Position numbers and translations under genes: made by a program. Positions 1-8,759 of a DNA stretch of 64,000 bases are shown here, piece by piece. Where the stretch lies: assembly GCA_021628825.1 (NCBI GenBank), contig JAJXRY010000001.1, positions 1,612,001-1,676,000 of the forward strand, in the 5' to 3' direction. Under the pieces are notes generated by a model. The model did not search any database and had not been told where the DNA came from. It saw only the letters and a list, made by a program, of their open reading frames with translations. The DNA is from Lachnospiraceae bacterium (GTDB lineage: Bacteria > Bacillota > Clostridia > Lachnospirales > Lachnospiraceae). Each line of letters opens with the position of its first letter. Position 1 is the stretch's first letter.

Positions 1-232
1 TTTCCTCTGTGAGATAGTCCAAAAATGAGTTAACATTGTCCTTCGTGATCATTTCAAATGTTACAGACATGTACGGTACCTGCTGTTTTTTGGAAATGAA
101 TTCTATTAGTTGGTTCAGCGAAATTCTGTAATCAACAACGGTATTCTCACTGACCTTTCTTTGAACAGGCAGATACATCGTCAGAAAATTCCTAAATAAT
201 GTAAACAGTTGAACATCTCTTACTCTTCCCAT
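1..232 (-). CDS. Tyrosine recombinase, third of a trio (N-terminal part)
   Basis: N-terminal about 77 residues of a phage-integrase-type recombinase; the rest lies beyond the window edge. The protein begins MGRVRDVQLFTLF and has the helical SAM-like core-binding arrangement (VSENTVVDYRISLNQL) that precedes the catalytic domain in XerC/D-like enzymes. Its start codon lies 10 bases upstream of the stop of the neighbouring recombinase (stop 220-222), so the two are translationally coupled. The catalytic residues are not in the window. The family and the three-in-a-row arrangement suggest a RIT-like or Tn554-like recombinase unit. Confidence 0.75.
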   Translation of the reverse strand, partial: MGRVRDVQLFTLFRNFLTMYLPVQRKVSENTVVDYRISLNQLIEFISKKQQVPYMSVTFEMITKDNVNSFLDYLTEE

Positions 233-1200
233 GGCTCCACCTCCGGAATCATTGCATTCAGATGTTTCCAATCAACTCCTGCAGATTTCGTTAAGTTCTC
301 GGGCAAGAGATGAATGTAGTAAGCAGTAGAACTGATATTTTTATGCCCCATGTATGCTTGAAGATATGGAAGTCGGGCATTGATATCTATTTTTTTCATC
401 TAACCATTTATTAAGGACTGCTGTTGCAAATCTGTGTCTTAAATCGTAAACTCTAACTGCAGGCAGTAGTTCTTTTGGTATGTCTGGGTGGGACGCCGCA
501 TAGAACTTTTTTAAACCTGTAAGCCATATGTGCGGCGGTGTGCAGGCCGCCGCTATTGGTTGGAAAAAAATATTCACTTTCCGGAAACTTGATATCTCTT
601 TTTGTCGCATATTTTCTTGCCAGAGTAAGCATCTCATCTGACATGATAACGGTTCTGCTTCTGTTCCATTTGGAATTAACAATTCTTATCTCACCGGAAT
701 TAAGATCTACATTTATACGCTTTAATGTTCTGCTTTCCTGTGGACGTAACCCACAGGTATAAGTCAGCCGAAAATAAGTGCAAAACTTCATCTGTTCAAA
801 AACAGTACCACTTTTATTACAGTCAGCCTCATGGAAAAATTTTTCAAGCTCATCATCAGTAAAAATATATGGAACAAAAAAATAGTTTTTACCATTGAGC
901 ATACCACTTGGAGGAATGAAAGGATCTTTGCCTATAGCTTTCTGATATTCCGCCAAGGCTCTAATAAATGCAACTCTTGTATAAGCTACATTTCTTGTAT
1001 GTGAATCAAGAGCATCTTTTATCCATTCTAAAACAATGGATTGGGTTACCAAGTCTGCATCAGGATAGTGCTCTGCCCAAAAAGAATCAAAGGATTTTTG
1101 CTCTATCCAGATAAGTACTTTCGCAATGATGTGTCGCTACTTTGATTTCTATTAGTCCGTTCATATCCGAAGCCATTTCGCTTTTAAATTCATAATTCAT
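220..1200 (-). CDS. Tyrosine recombinase, second of a trio (frameshifted)
   Basis: About 325 residues once two or more one-base frameshifts are repaired. One lies near 1105, where an A5 run should be A4 and the reading becomes AKSFDSFWAEHYPDADL. Another lies near 500, before VYDLRHRFATAVLN. Catalytic signatures are visible: TCGLRPQESRTL (first Arg region), RHRFAT (His-x-x-Arg type box) and YLQAYMGHKNISSTAYYIHL, holding the C-terminal Tyr. The start ATG overlaps the stop of recombinase 1 as TAATG at 1198-1202. The enzyme should cleave and rejoin DNA at a specific attachment site, probably together with the two flanking recombinases. Confidence 0.8.
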
Positions 1201-2451
1201 TAGCAGAACTCCTTTCTTGAAAGTGGAATACCACTGAAATCTAAAGCACACTCCTTTATATTTGCAGTATCAAGAGAGAGGTACTGTCTTACTGAATCGA
1301 CATCGTTGTGTCCAAGTATCTGGGCGATTTCTGTTGTAGGACTGCCGGATATGAGAAGCTTTTTGGCGAGTCGTCTTCTTAGGCCATGAAATCCTTTTCC
1401 ATCAAGTGCCTGTCTTTCAATTCCGGCTTTTCTTTCATAACGTTTGAACATATCGCCTATGGCTGCAGCGTCCATAATGGCATAGCAGGGAGGATTTACT
1501 CTGAGAAACAGTTCGGCATTCTCAGATGCAGGTCGGGCATTTAATATATAATCCTGAACTGCCGCTGCAGCTTCATTAACCAAAGGTATTACGATCTCGC
1601 GGTTTGTTTTTCTCTGCTTTATGCGTATTTCACCTTTTTCTCCAGTCTATATCGGACAGCTTGATATTTATTATGTCAGATGCTCTTAGACCAGTCGTTG
1701 CAGAAAGCTGAATGATGGCATAATCGCGCTTTCCGGCGTCAGTGTCTCTATCTATTACATTAAAAATGCAACTAAGTTCTTCGTCTGTAACATAACTCTG
1801 AATAGGCATTTCTCTATAAACTTTGTATGAGAAGAGTTCAACACAGTCTGGAGCCGAGATGCTATTCTCTTTTAAAAAAACATATGAAAGTATTTCAGGT
1901 AAAAGCAGGATGTTGTGGAGTGATGCAGCCTTCACATCAGATGCAGTTTGAAGAATAAAATCTTTAACTGCATCAACAGACACATCTGCTAAAGAAGAAA
2001 AACCACGACTTTCGAGATAGAAGAGATACTTTCTGACCACCCAACGTACATCATCACGTGTGTTAGGACCATAGTTTTTCCAACCAATGAATTGATCAAT
2101 AAGGCGCTCATTTTCTGCACTGATTATATAAGTAGTCCCATGCTTGTTTGAGCGAATCCGAAGTGTTCCAGTAGTAAAAAACTCATCCATCTTAGAAATG
2201 GTAGATCTGATTTGACGGACGTAATGGTCAGTGATTTCCCCACGTTTACAGCGTTCAATGTTATAAGAAAGATATTCAGCAGATGACGCAGGTGAATAAT
2301 AAACTGTTCCAGTGGCTTCATAGAAATGAACTACATGCATCATGTTGGGGATAAAGTTTCTGTAAATAGTCTGTTTACTATACCCAATCCGCAGCATTTC
2401 ATCAGTAAGCCTTTTAACAAGTTCGTTGATAGTTACTTTTTGTTGTTCCAT
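1200..2451 (-). CDS. Tyrosine recombinase, first of a trio (frameshifted)
   Basis: About 416 residues after repair of one frameshift near 1628, where an A5 run read as A4 gives DWRKGEIRIKQRKTNREI, a typical beta-hairpin of the catalytic domain. The C-terminal part shows FHGLRRRLAKKLL and ILGHNDVDSVRQYLSL, matching the R-box and Tyr region of the phage-integrase family; TTGLRASDIINIKLSDIDW holds the first catalytic Arg. The start is set at 2451 because AGGAGG lies nine bases ahead of that ATG. It heads an overlapping operon of three recombinases. Confidence 0.82.
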
Positions 2452-2523
2452 GGCGTTTAGCCTCCTTTCTGTTGCTAGACATAAGTCTGCTAAAACCATG
2501 GTATCAGTTAGAGAATGAACAAA

Positions 2524-2700
2524 AAAGTTATACCGAAGATTAATGGTATTCGAAGCATTTTTGAATCGGAAACACTGCCAGGCTTAGAAAAGTTATACCG
2601 AATTCTTGAAAGGAAGTCCTTAATAAATTGGGCTCTGGCAAAGAATTCGGTATAACTATTTTTTCGGTATAACCAGTTTTTGTACTGAATTCGGTACAAA
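2524..2700. repeat. Inverted and direct repeat cluster beside the recombinase trio
   Basis: AGTTATACCGAATTCTT at 2591-2607 is matched by its exact reverse complement at 2641-2657, a perfect 17-bp inverted repeat. Shorter copies of the same core sit at 2526-2537 (AGTTATACCGAA), 2663-2673 (TTCGGTATAAC) and 2690-2697 (TTCGGTAC). The cluster lies just upstream of recombinase 1, where a recombinase element would keep its end or binding sites. An attachment site or terminal repeat is the likeliest role; an autoregulatory operator is the alternative. Confidence 0.7.
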
Positions 2701-2713
2701 ATTGGCAAGCAAT

Positions 2714-2762
2714 GCATTTGTCCGACAAATGCGCAGACCTGCTTGTTGGGAGTTGCTCCCAA
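2714..2762. repeat. Two adjacent perfect hairpins
   Basis: GCATTTGTC at 2714-2722 pairs with GACAAATGC at 2724-2732, and TTGGGAG at 2746-2752 pairs with CTCCCAA at 2756-2762. They lie between the recombinase trio and the end of the relaxase gene. Stacked hairpins beside mobilisation genes may be part of a transfer origin, but no nick-site consensus was recognised. They could also be folding DNA at the edge of the recombinase element. Confidence 0.5.
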
Positions 2763-2842
2763 TCCCTTCAAACATCAGATTTTTCATCTGCTGATCTACG
2801 CCCCGCTCACGGTGCTGAGTACTTCTCGGCGAACTCGAGAAA

Positions 2843-2889
2843 CAAAAAGAGGGGCACCCCACCGGATGTGATTCCGATGAAATGCCCCT
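2843..2889 (-). terminator. Rho-independent terminator after the relaxase gene
   Basis: On the minus strand AGGGGCA and TGCCCCT form a stem, closing a loop with further pairing, followed by CTTTTTGTTT. It starts six bases beyond the relaxase stop codon, so it should end the mobilisation operon transcript. Confidence 0.65.
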
Positions 2890-2894
2890 TGGAA

Positions 2895-4308
2895 CTAAAG
2901 TGTCTCTTCTTTTGTTTTTGCTTTTTCTCTCGCTCTGGTTTCCTCATCTTTTTCAAGATTCAGGAACCGCTCGATATCATATTTTGCCGTAGCAAAGTCC
3001 GTCATCTCCTGCTTGGCCTTTCGGTATTCCCGGTACGCCTCTTTCTTCCTGGCAAGGAGTTCGGCGTACTCTTCGTTCAGCTGTTTTACCGTCGGAAGTT
3101 TCTCCACTCCCAGCTCGGAGAATGCCTGCTTCGCCGCTTTATGAAGAGTGATTTCTTCGCGGTGAGCCTCAAAGAAGGCTTTACTGTACCCCGCCTTTCG
3201 GTAGGCCACATAGACATCCTTGGTCTTTGCATAATTCAAAATATGCGTCTTTAAGACCGATATCTCAGCCATCCTTTTCTCAGCTGACTTGATCGTAGCG
3301 GACAGTTCATTGAAGTGATCAGCAGCTTCCTTTGCTCTCTGATTTAAAGAATCAAGGTCCCTGATGTCATGCTCCTCCAGAAAGAGAAGCGCCTTGGCCA
3401 CCTGCTTCACATTGTAGACTTTCGCCCATCTCTCATATCCGGCACCTTTGCCCTGGGCAAGCTTTGCCTGGATATCGATGAGCATATCCACTTTCTTTTC
3501 AGGCTTCGCGTTCTGCTTCCGGATCTCAGGGTCACGCTCCATCTCACCGGAGATAATTTTCTCAAGGTCGTCAGGTCTGTATCCTTCCCCGAGGGACTTA
3601 AAGCGGATAAACCGCTTCAGGTCTTTTCGCTTGATAGCAGGATTCTGACCACGTTTTATCTGGTACTCTTCCTCTTCCAGGAGACGAAGCAGCTCTTCAA
3701 AATCTTTCGGATTTCTCGCGATTGCCCTGTCGATCGCGTCCCGGATCGCATCACGGTAGGACTCTCTTTTGGGATAATCCGTCCGTTTTTCCTGATCCCG
3801 GTACAGTTTTGGTTTGATGACTGATACCCCGTGTTCCAGACACAAAGTATCGCTCAGATGCCGGACCACCAAGGATGATAAAAAAAGAAATTTCTGAACT
3901 TTTTTTGTACCGGAGATATTTGTGGAATTAAAGATAATGTGATTATGGATGTGAGCCTTATCTGTATGAGTCGCAACGATAAATGCATAGTCGCCTTTTT
4001 GTAAATCGCTTCGCTAGTTCGTAGCCGATCGCATTGGCTTCTTCCGGTGTGATCTCTCCCGGCTTAAAGGACTGCCTGATCTGATAAGCGATCACATCAT
4101 TCGTGGGTACCCGGTGGTTTCTGATGTACTGACTCCTGTCGGAATAGAATTCCTGGTCAACGATCTGCGGGTTGCACTCATAGGCAGTTACATACTCTCC
4201 CTTTTCAGTTTTTTCTCCGTTCTTCGCATAATCGACTCTGTCCTTTAAGCACTGCGAGACGGTCTTGCCCTTATTCTCATGTAAGGGGATCAGTCTTGTA
4301 GCTGCCAT
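2895..4308 (-). CDS. Relaxase (MobA/VirD2-type mobilisation protein, frameshifted)
   Basis: About 470 residues after repair of one frameshift near 3995, where an A5 run read as A4 gives TKGDYAFIVATHTDKAHIHN. That stretch contains the HUH metal-binding signature HTDKAHIHNH, motif III of relaxases. The N-terminus (TRLIPLHENKGKTVSQCL) is typical of Firmicutes relaxases of conjugative and mobilisable elements, and the C-terminal half is a long charged coiled coil. The enzyme should nick the transfer origin and carry the strand through its N-terminal Tyr. It lies nine bases downstream of the mobC-like gene in one operon with the 119-residue protein and the topoisomerase remnant. Confidence 0.85.
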
Positions 4309-4317
4309 GAATGCCTC

Positions 4318-4647
4318 CTAAATACTCGATAATCTTTCCAGGTTCTCACCCATCCGGGCGAGGATTTCCTGATGTCCTTTCTGCAGATCTTTTATATCTG
4401 CCTCATAGATGCTGCCGGTTTCATTTGCCCTTTTTGCGTACTGATTGAGATTATTGGAATTGATGCGAAGGAGGCGAAGAACCTCCTTCACATCTCCCAG
4501 ATCAACGTTTATCACGTAACCGTTCAGTGCCATCTTTCTGATGTAAGCACTGGTATTTGTCATTCCGGCTTCGCGCATACGCTCACGAATCAGATCCCAT
4601 TCTTCGGGAGTGACATGGGCATATACCATTCCGCCCTGCCTTGACAT
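4318..4647 (-). CDS. mobC: MobC-family mobilisation accessory protein
   Basis: This intact 109-residue protein carries a ribbon-helix-helix-like N-terminus (VYAHVTPEEWDLIRERM), followed by NTSAYIRKMALNGYVI and LLRINSNNLNQYAKRANETG. That pattern is characteristic of MobC-type proteins, which bind at the transfer origin and help the relaxase open the DNA. It is encoded directly upstream of the relaxase gene, which fits the family. It has no frameshift, unlike most neighbours. Confidence 0.82.
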   Translation of the reverse strand: MSRQGGMVYAHVTPEEWDLIRERMREAGMTNTSAYIRKMALNGYVINVDLGDVKEVLRLLRINSNNLNQYAKRANETGSIYEADIKDLQKGHQEILARMGENLERLSSI

Positions 4648-4648
4648 T

Positions 4649-5008
4649 TCAGATTCTCTCCCGGTCTCCGCACAGCACGCATCCGGTCACAGGCTTTGCA
4701 CCTTCAGGTACAGGAACCGGCTCCTGCAGCCTTTTTAAGACCGATTTCTTTTTCTGCTCTTCCTCGATCACTTCGGCAGCGCTTACCTGACAAACGGGCT
4801 TTGGTTCGGGTAGGTTATTGATGACTCCGTCGAAGGAATTATCATTCTGCTCAACCATATCCTCGATGCCTCTCATGGGATTTCTGCTTACCGAAGGGCT
4901 GGCACCGGGAGTCTCATCAAAGGAACCGGCGACCTCTTCGATCTCAGTTTCAACCGCTCCGCCAACCTCATCCCATTTCCGGATCTTCGTCTTCTTCTTT
5001 TTCTCCAT
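4649..5008 (-). CDS. Hypothetical protein of a mobilisable element
   Basis: 119 residues, not recognised. It is strongly charged: it starts MEKKKKTKIRKWDEVGG, has an acidic middle (EVAGSFDETPG) and ends with a close Cys pair (CVLCGD) that could bind metal or be part of a former zinc site. It sits one base from the stop of the preceding gene and one base before mobC, so it belongs to the mobilisation operon. Low-complexity composition suggests a disordered accessory protein. Confidence 0.6.
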   Translation of the reverse strand: MEKKKKTKIRKWDEVGGAVETEIEEVAGSFDETPGASPSVSRNPMRGIEDMVEQNDNSFDGVINNLPEPKPVCQVSAAEVIEEEQKKKSVLKRLQEPVPVPEGAKPVTGCVLCGDRERI

Positions 5009-5009
5009 A

Positions 5010-5696
5010 TCACTTCGCTCCTTTCGTAAAATCTAATGTAAACTGTGGCGCTCCGTTATCCGATACAGACAGAACGACTGTGGTATCATAGGTCTTTCCC
5101 GTTTTCACGGATCTGCACTTTTTAAGCTTCGCCCTGCCTCTGGACAAGAGCTGCTCTGCCACCTGCTTGGTCAGTTTCTTTGAGAGCGAATCAAAGAACC
5201 GATTATCCTTCCAGAGTGCGAACTTACAGTCTTTGTTCTCGCAAAAGAAGCCCTTGGACTTCTCAATGACATCAGCTCCGCAGTGAGGACATTTCCCAAG
5301 CGGCGCATATGCCGGTTTCATCAAAACCTCTGCATCCTGCACAATCTCATAGGTATCAACCAGCTCTTTTACCATGGATTCGATCTCGTCCATAAACTGA
5401 TCAGCACTGTAGGATTCCTTCTCCACCTCCAGGAGCTTCTGCTCCCATTCGGCAGTCATAGATGCAGACTGGATTGCTTCTGGAATAACCGTGATCAGCA
5501 TCTCGCCCTTATGTGTCGGAACCAGATACTTGGTCTTCTTATCACCTTTCTCTTCCAGATGGAAGTAACCCTTGGCACCGGAACTCTCATTCATCTTTTC
5601 GACTGTATTGGTAGTCGCAGCTGCATCAATGCCCCTATCATAAAGGGCTTTCCCTACATCCTCTGTAAACTGTTCTTTGAAATCTTCAAAATCCAT
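5010..5696 (-). pseudogene. Fusion of a DUF5688-like start with the C-terminal part of topoisomerase III
   Basis: 228 residues in one open frame. Residues 1 to about 37 (MDFEDFKEQFTEDVGKALYD, then NTVEKMNES) resemble the start of DUF5688 proteins of integrative conjugative elements. From about residue 40 on (YLVPTHKGEMLITVIPEAIQ, MTAEWEQKLLEVE, then a CPHCGADVIEKSKGFFC zinc ribbon) it matches the end of the type IA topoisomerase III carried by such elements. The catalytic Tyr domain is missing, so it cannot act as a topoisomerase. The best explanation is a deletion that joined two genes of an ancestral conjugative element. The DUF5688 assignment rests on recalled family sequence. Confidence 0.65.
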
Positions 5697-5822
5697 CTTT
5701 CTACCTCTCTTATTCTTATTTTGTTGTTCCGAGTCGTCACCCGGTTTCGGGCAAAAGAAAAGCGCCAGACCTACTCTCCCAAGTAAGCTGACGCTGAACC
5801 TTTGTATTCATTTGCAAAAGAA

Positions 5823-5855
5823 AAACGAGGGAAGTTTTCTTGACCTCTCTCGTTT
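5823..5855. repeat. Hairpin between 11-bp repeats and the mobilisation operon
   Basis: AAACGAG at 5823-5829 pairs with CTCGTTT at 5849-5855, with further GAGG/CCTC-type pairing inside. Read on the minus strand it is followed by a T-rich run, so it may be a terminator or attenuator ahead of the mobilisation operon. Confidence 0.5.
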
Positions 5856-5888
5856 GCCCATGATAATAATATCACACCTAAAAACAGA

Positions 5889-5965
5889 ATAAAAGTGACC
5901 GGATATCGACAAAATATCGACAAAACATTGACCGATTATCTACCAAATATTGACCCAATATTGAC
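5889..5965. repeat. Seven tandem 11-bp repeats (iteron-like)
   Basis: Units start at 5889, 5900, 5911, 5922, 5933, 5944 and 5955, each exactly 11 bases and ending in GAC or TAC. On the plus strand they read ATAAAAGTGAC, CGGATATCGAC, AAAATATCGAC, AAAACATTGAC, CGATTATCTAC, CAAATATTGAC, CCAATATTGAC. The period puts every unit on the same face of the helix, as in replication iterons or arrays bound by a response regulator. They lie upstream of the mobilisation operon. Confidence 0.85.
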
Positions 5966-6114
5966 ATCACACCAAAACGCCATAAGAACGACCAATCATA
6001 AATGAAATAAGACTCGCTAATATCTGGCTGGTTAGGCCTTGGATATACCGGATTCCCACCGGTTAGGCTACACACCCTTGGCTGGGCGCACAACTGGAAT
6101 TTGTAAATATCATT
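5966..6114. other. Non-coding spacer with short direct repeats
   Basis: GGTTAGGC occurs at 6030-6037 and 6061-6068, with CCTTGG close behind each copy. No gene is visible. The spacer joins the 11-bp repeat array to the membrane protein gene and may be part of the same origin or control region. Confidence 0.4.
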
Positions 6115-6558
6115 TTACATTTTTTTATATGAAATCACAATATGACTTGGTGCAAATAATACTGATGCAATAATCAATAGCACTGACCTACTCATAATCC
6201 CACTAAATAAGAACAACATTGAAGGAATAATAGAAAGTGCTAATGCTCTGAAAACGCTGTTTTTCTTAAAACATATAATCCAAATAGCACAATAAAGCAT
6301 TACCAATATGGTATCTACAATCAGATATAGTGCAAATGCTTCGTCAGACCACCACCCGAACCAAGTTCCCGGAATATTGATTATCATGAATCCGAAACAA
6401 CCCAATCTCCCTACTTGTTCTGTGACCTCAACATATTTATTGTTCCACTTATTATCAAATCCATCTTTGCACTTAATCGCAAATACAACATTGGGTATCA
6501 TAATGACTGCAATAAAAATCAGCCCAAAAACATTAAACCATTCCATATTATCTACCAT
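6115..6558 (-). CDS. Small polytopic membrane protein
   Basis: About 147 residues from the ATG at 6558 (MVDNMEWFNVFG); the ATG at 6546 is an alternative start. Four to five hydrophobic segments are evident (FGLIFIAVIMIPNVVFAI, LGCFGFMIINIP, FALYLIVDTILVMLYCAIWI, ALALSIIPSMLFLF, VLLIIASVLFA). No known domain was recognised, though it resembles a hypothetical membrane protein common in gut Firmicutes. The frame stays open upstream only because a truncated methyltransferase gene was joined to it near 6625. Confidence 0.6.
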   Translation of the reverse strand: MVDNMEWFNVFGLIFIAVIMIPNVVFAIKCKDGFDNKWNNKYVEVTEQVGRLGCFGFMIINIPGTWFGWWSDEAFALYLIVDTILVMLYCAIWIICFKKNSVFRALALSIIPSMLFLFSGIMSRSVLLIIASVLFAPSHIVISYKKM

Positions 6559-6623
6559 CACAAACTTCGATTTCCTCAATTCTCCAAACTTGAAATTGGC
6601 TATTTCGTTGCAACAATACTTAT

Positions 6624-6796
6624 CCAATAATATTTGCACCGCCTCCGCAACCAACATCCAGTACCGCAGCGTCCGGATTCACTGAGATATTTGAGAATCC
6701 CCATTGTGATAACTTGGCGTGACCGATGTTCATCATCTTCGTCATCAATTTTCCGCCGAAGCCTTGTGGCTTACGAGTATTTTCAAAGAAGTTCAT
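6624..6796 (-). pseudogene. N-terminal stub of a class I SAM-dependent methyltransferase
   Basis: About 57 residues starting MNFFENTRKPQGFGGKLM and ending just after the SAM-binding motif I, AVLDVGCGGGANI. The remaining three quarters of the usual 200-residue Rossmann fold are absent: sequence continues directly into the membrane protein region. This is a real truncation by deletion or recombination near 6625, not a homopolymer error. Confidence 0.75.
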
Positions 6797-6800
6797 TGCA

Positions 6801-7163
6801 TTATTGCTCCTCTTTAAATTCAAATAAACGCGTGCATTTTATAGCTCGCCTCTCAAACGATGCTTCTATATCAGATGCCGTGTATAACACATCCGTTACA
6901 ATTACCCTTTCGTCACGGATTGTGTAAAACACCGAATAATTATCGACGAGCATTCTACGCAACACCATTCTCTTTTTCCGGCTCAGAATCCATAATCCTA
7001 AATCGTTCCGGGAAAGTGTCTAATGTAAGTATTTCATCAGCAATGCGATTATATTGCCCCCATTGCATTATCCGGAGCAAGCAAATCTATAGCAATATAA
7101 TTGTATATATCTTCCATATCCTGCAAAGCTTCTTTTTGTAATCTCTACCTTATATTGCTTCAT
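6801..7163 (-). CDS. RelE/ParE-family toxin (frameshifted)
   Basis: After three one-base repairs (near 7140, 7045 and 6960) the protein is about 120 residues, starting MKQYKVEITKEALQDMEDIY and ending IKCTRLFEFKEEQ. The core RRMLVDNYSVFYTIRDERVI is the conserved central strand pair of RelE/ParE toxins. Such toxins are ribosome-dependent mRNA endonucleases or gyrase inhibitors. Its start overlaps the antitoxin stop (TAATG at 7161-7165). Two of the three shifts lie in A5 and G5 runs, so the gene may be intact in the organism. Confidence 0.75.
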
Positions 7164-7471
7164 TAATGCCTCTCTCTAAATGCCACAAACGCACTAGCTG
7201 CATCCTCAACATTTCCTTTCTCTATATCGGCATATCCTTTTTTTCTAACTTTTGATGAATCTGTGTAACAGACATCATATCTGCATTCACTGAATTAGCT
7301 GCTTTTTGGTAATACAATAGGAAAGGGAATTCCTCCTACTAATGATATTTGTTTTAAATACATATCTATAGCAGTAGCCATTGGTATCCCTAATTGTGCC
7401 AATACACTTTCTGCATTTTCTTTTTACATCTGGATTCACTCTTATATTTAATGTTGCTGTTTTTTTCCCAT
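7163..7471 (-). CDS. RelB/DinJ-family antitoxin (frameshifted)
   Basis: About 100 residues after repair: it starts MGKTATLNIRVNPDVKENAE, the ribbon-helix-helix of RelB/DinJ antitoxins, and continues LGIPMATAIDMYLKQ, the usual family signature. It should bind the downstream toxin and, with it, repress its own promoter. Shifts lie in the A7 run right after the start codon and near 7425, both homopolymers. The stop codon overlaps the toxin start, so production is coupled. Confidence 0.75.
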
Positions 7472-7497
7472 AGAATACACCTCCATCTTTCTTTTTA

Positions 7498-7520
7498 TTG
7501 TAACGTCTTTTGCGTTACAA
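7498..7520. promoter_or_regulatory. Inverted repeat upstream of the antitoxin gene
   Basis: TTGTAACG at 7498-7505 and CGTTACAA at 7513-7520 form a perfect 8-bp inverted repeat, 27 bases ahead of the antitoxin start and just past the integrase stop. Position and symmetry fit an operator for the ribbon-helix-helix antitoxin; a short terminator for the integrase is less likely, since no T run follows. Confidence 0.5.
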
Positions 7521-7521
7521 G

Positions 7522-8446
7522 TCAATCTATGAAATATATTTTTCGATGCGATAGCTTCACATTGTTTTGATTAACCATTGCATATCTGAGCGTTGCATCT
7601 ATTTGCTCATGTCCCAGAATTTTCTGTACCTGTTCAATCGGCATACCTTTCTCAATTGCTCTGGTGGCCATAGTCCTTCTGAACTTATGTGGGTGTACCT
7701 TTTTCTACACCTAACTTCTTCCCCATTTCTCGTAATCGTAACTCCACACCGCTTTCAGTAAGTCTACTGTGTGGTTTGTTTAACGACAAAAATAACGCTA
7801 TATTATTATCTGTCCTTGATTCAATATAATTCAACAAATGAATTTTTGGTCTTAGCATCAAAATATGCTTTCCTCTCTTTGTCTCCTTTTGCCATAAACC
7901 ACGCATTCCCGCTCAGAGAAATCTATATCATCAATGTTCAGCCTTACCAATTCGCCTACTCTAATTCCTGTTGAAAGCAGAAAATCAATCATTGCCCTAT
8001 CACGCAGATTATTACAATTATCTCTAAGAATTTCTATTTTCTCATCCGGAATGGTATCTTTTACAATAACGGCAGTCTTTTTCCTTATGAATTCTTTTTC
8101 ATTGGGCTTTTTTTATAATATAATCCTCTTCCTCTAGCCACGAAAAAAATGTGGAAAGACTTCTACGAATATTATCAATAGTTGCCTTTCCACAATTATT
8201 TATCGTTTGATACTCTACAAGATATTTTCGTAGCATCTCGGTCGTTATCTTTATGACAGGAATATTTATTGTATCCAACATCTTTTCAATATTACACCTA
8301 TAATAGCGTATTGTTTTGTCAGAACACCCTTCTAAATGCTTTGCAGTTAAAAACATATCTAGAAAGTCCATATTCGTTGTCTGCAAATAATCAGATACAG
8401 TATTTTCAGATAACCGTTTTACCAACACCTCTTGTAGTTTCTGCAT
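7522..8446 (-). CDS. Tyrosine recombinase / integrase (frameshifted)
   Basis: About 305 residues after repair of several one-base shifts. The N-terminal half (QKLQEVLVKRLSENTVSDYL, then STFFSWLEEEDYI) is a typical SAM-like core-binding domain. The catalytic part reads STGIRVGELVRLNIDDIDF, KVHPHKFRRTMATRAIEK and KILGHEQIDATLRYAMVN, carrying Arg, His-x-x-Arg and Tyr boxes. The start at 8446 (MQKLQEVL) lies exactly where an acetyltransferase gene is cut off, so insertion or excision at this point is likely. Confidence 0.78.
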
Positions 8447-8449
8447 CTG

Positions 8450-8759
8450 CGATGCATTTCTCACCAATAAAATAGGTAATACCAACCTCATCAAGATCCT
8501 TGTAGAAAGAGCATCCAACAGAACCTATAATTTCATTCGTTTTCTTTAAACAAACAGTACAAGCTATGTATTCCTTCTTTGGATTATCAATTTCGCTTAA
8601 CGCAATCGCTTCTTTCATCCACTGATCAATCCACTCTTCGCAATCAGCATCAAATCCAACATCCAATAGACTTCCATCTTTAGCCATTCGAGAAAACGTC
8701 TGCGCATCATTTGGCTCTAATGATCGTATATATAAATTGCCTGTTTCTAATAACATCAC
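8450..8759 (-). pseudogene. Truncated GNAT acetyltransferase
   Basis: About 100 residues starting MLLETGNLYIRSLEPNDAQ, followed by YIACTVCLKKTNEIIGSVG and YFIGEK. These are beta strands 1 to 4 of a GCN5-related N-acetyltransferase. The acetyl-CoA loop and C-terminal half are missing; the sequence runs straight into the integrase start. This is a true truncation at about 8450. Confidence 0.7.

Noticed and set aside
5889..5965. CRISPR repeats
   Set aside because: 11-bp contiguous units without spacers.
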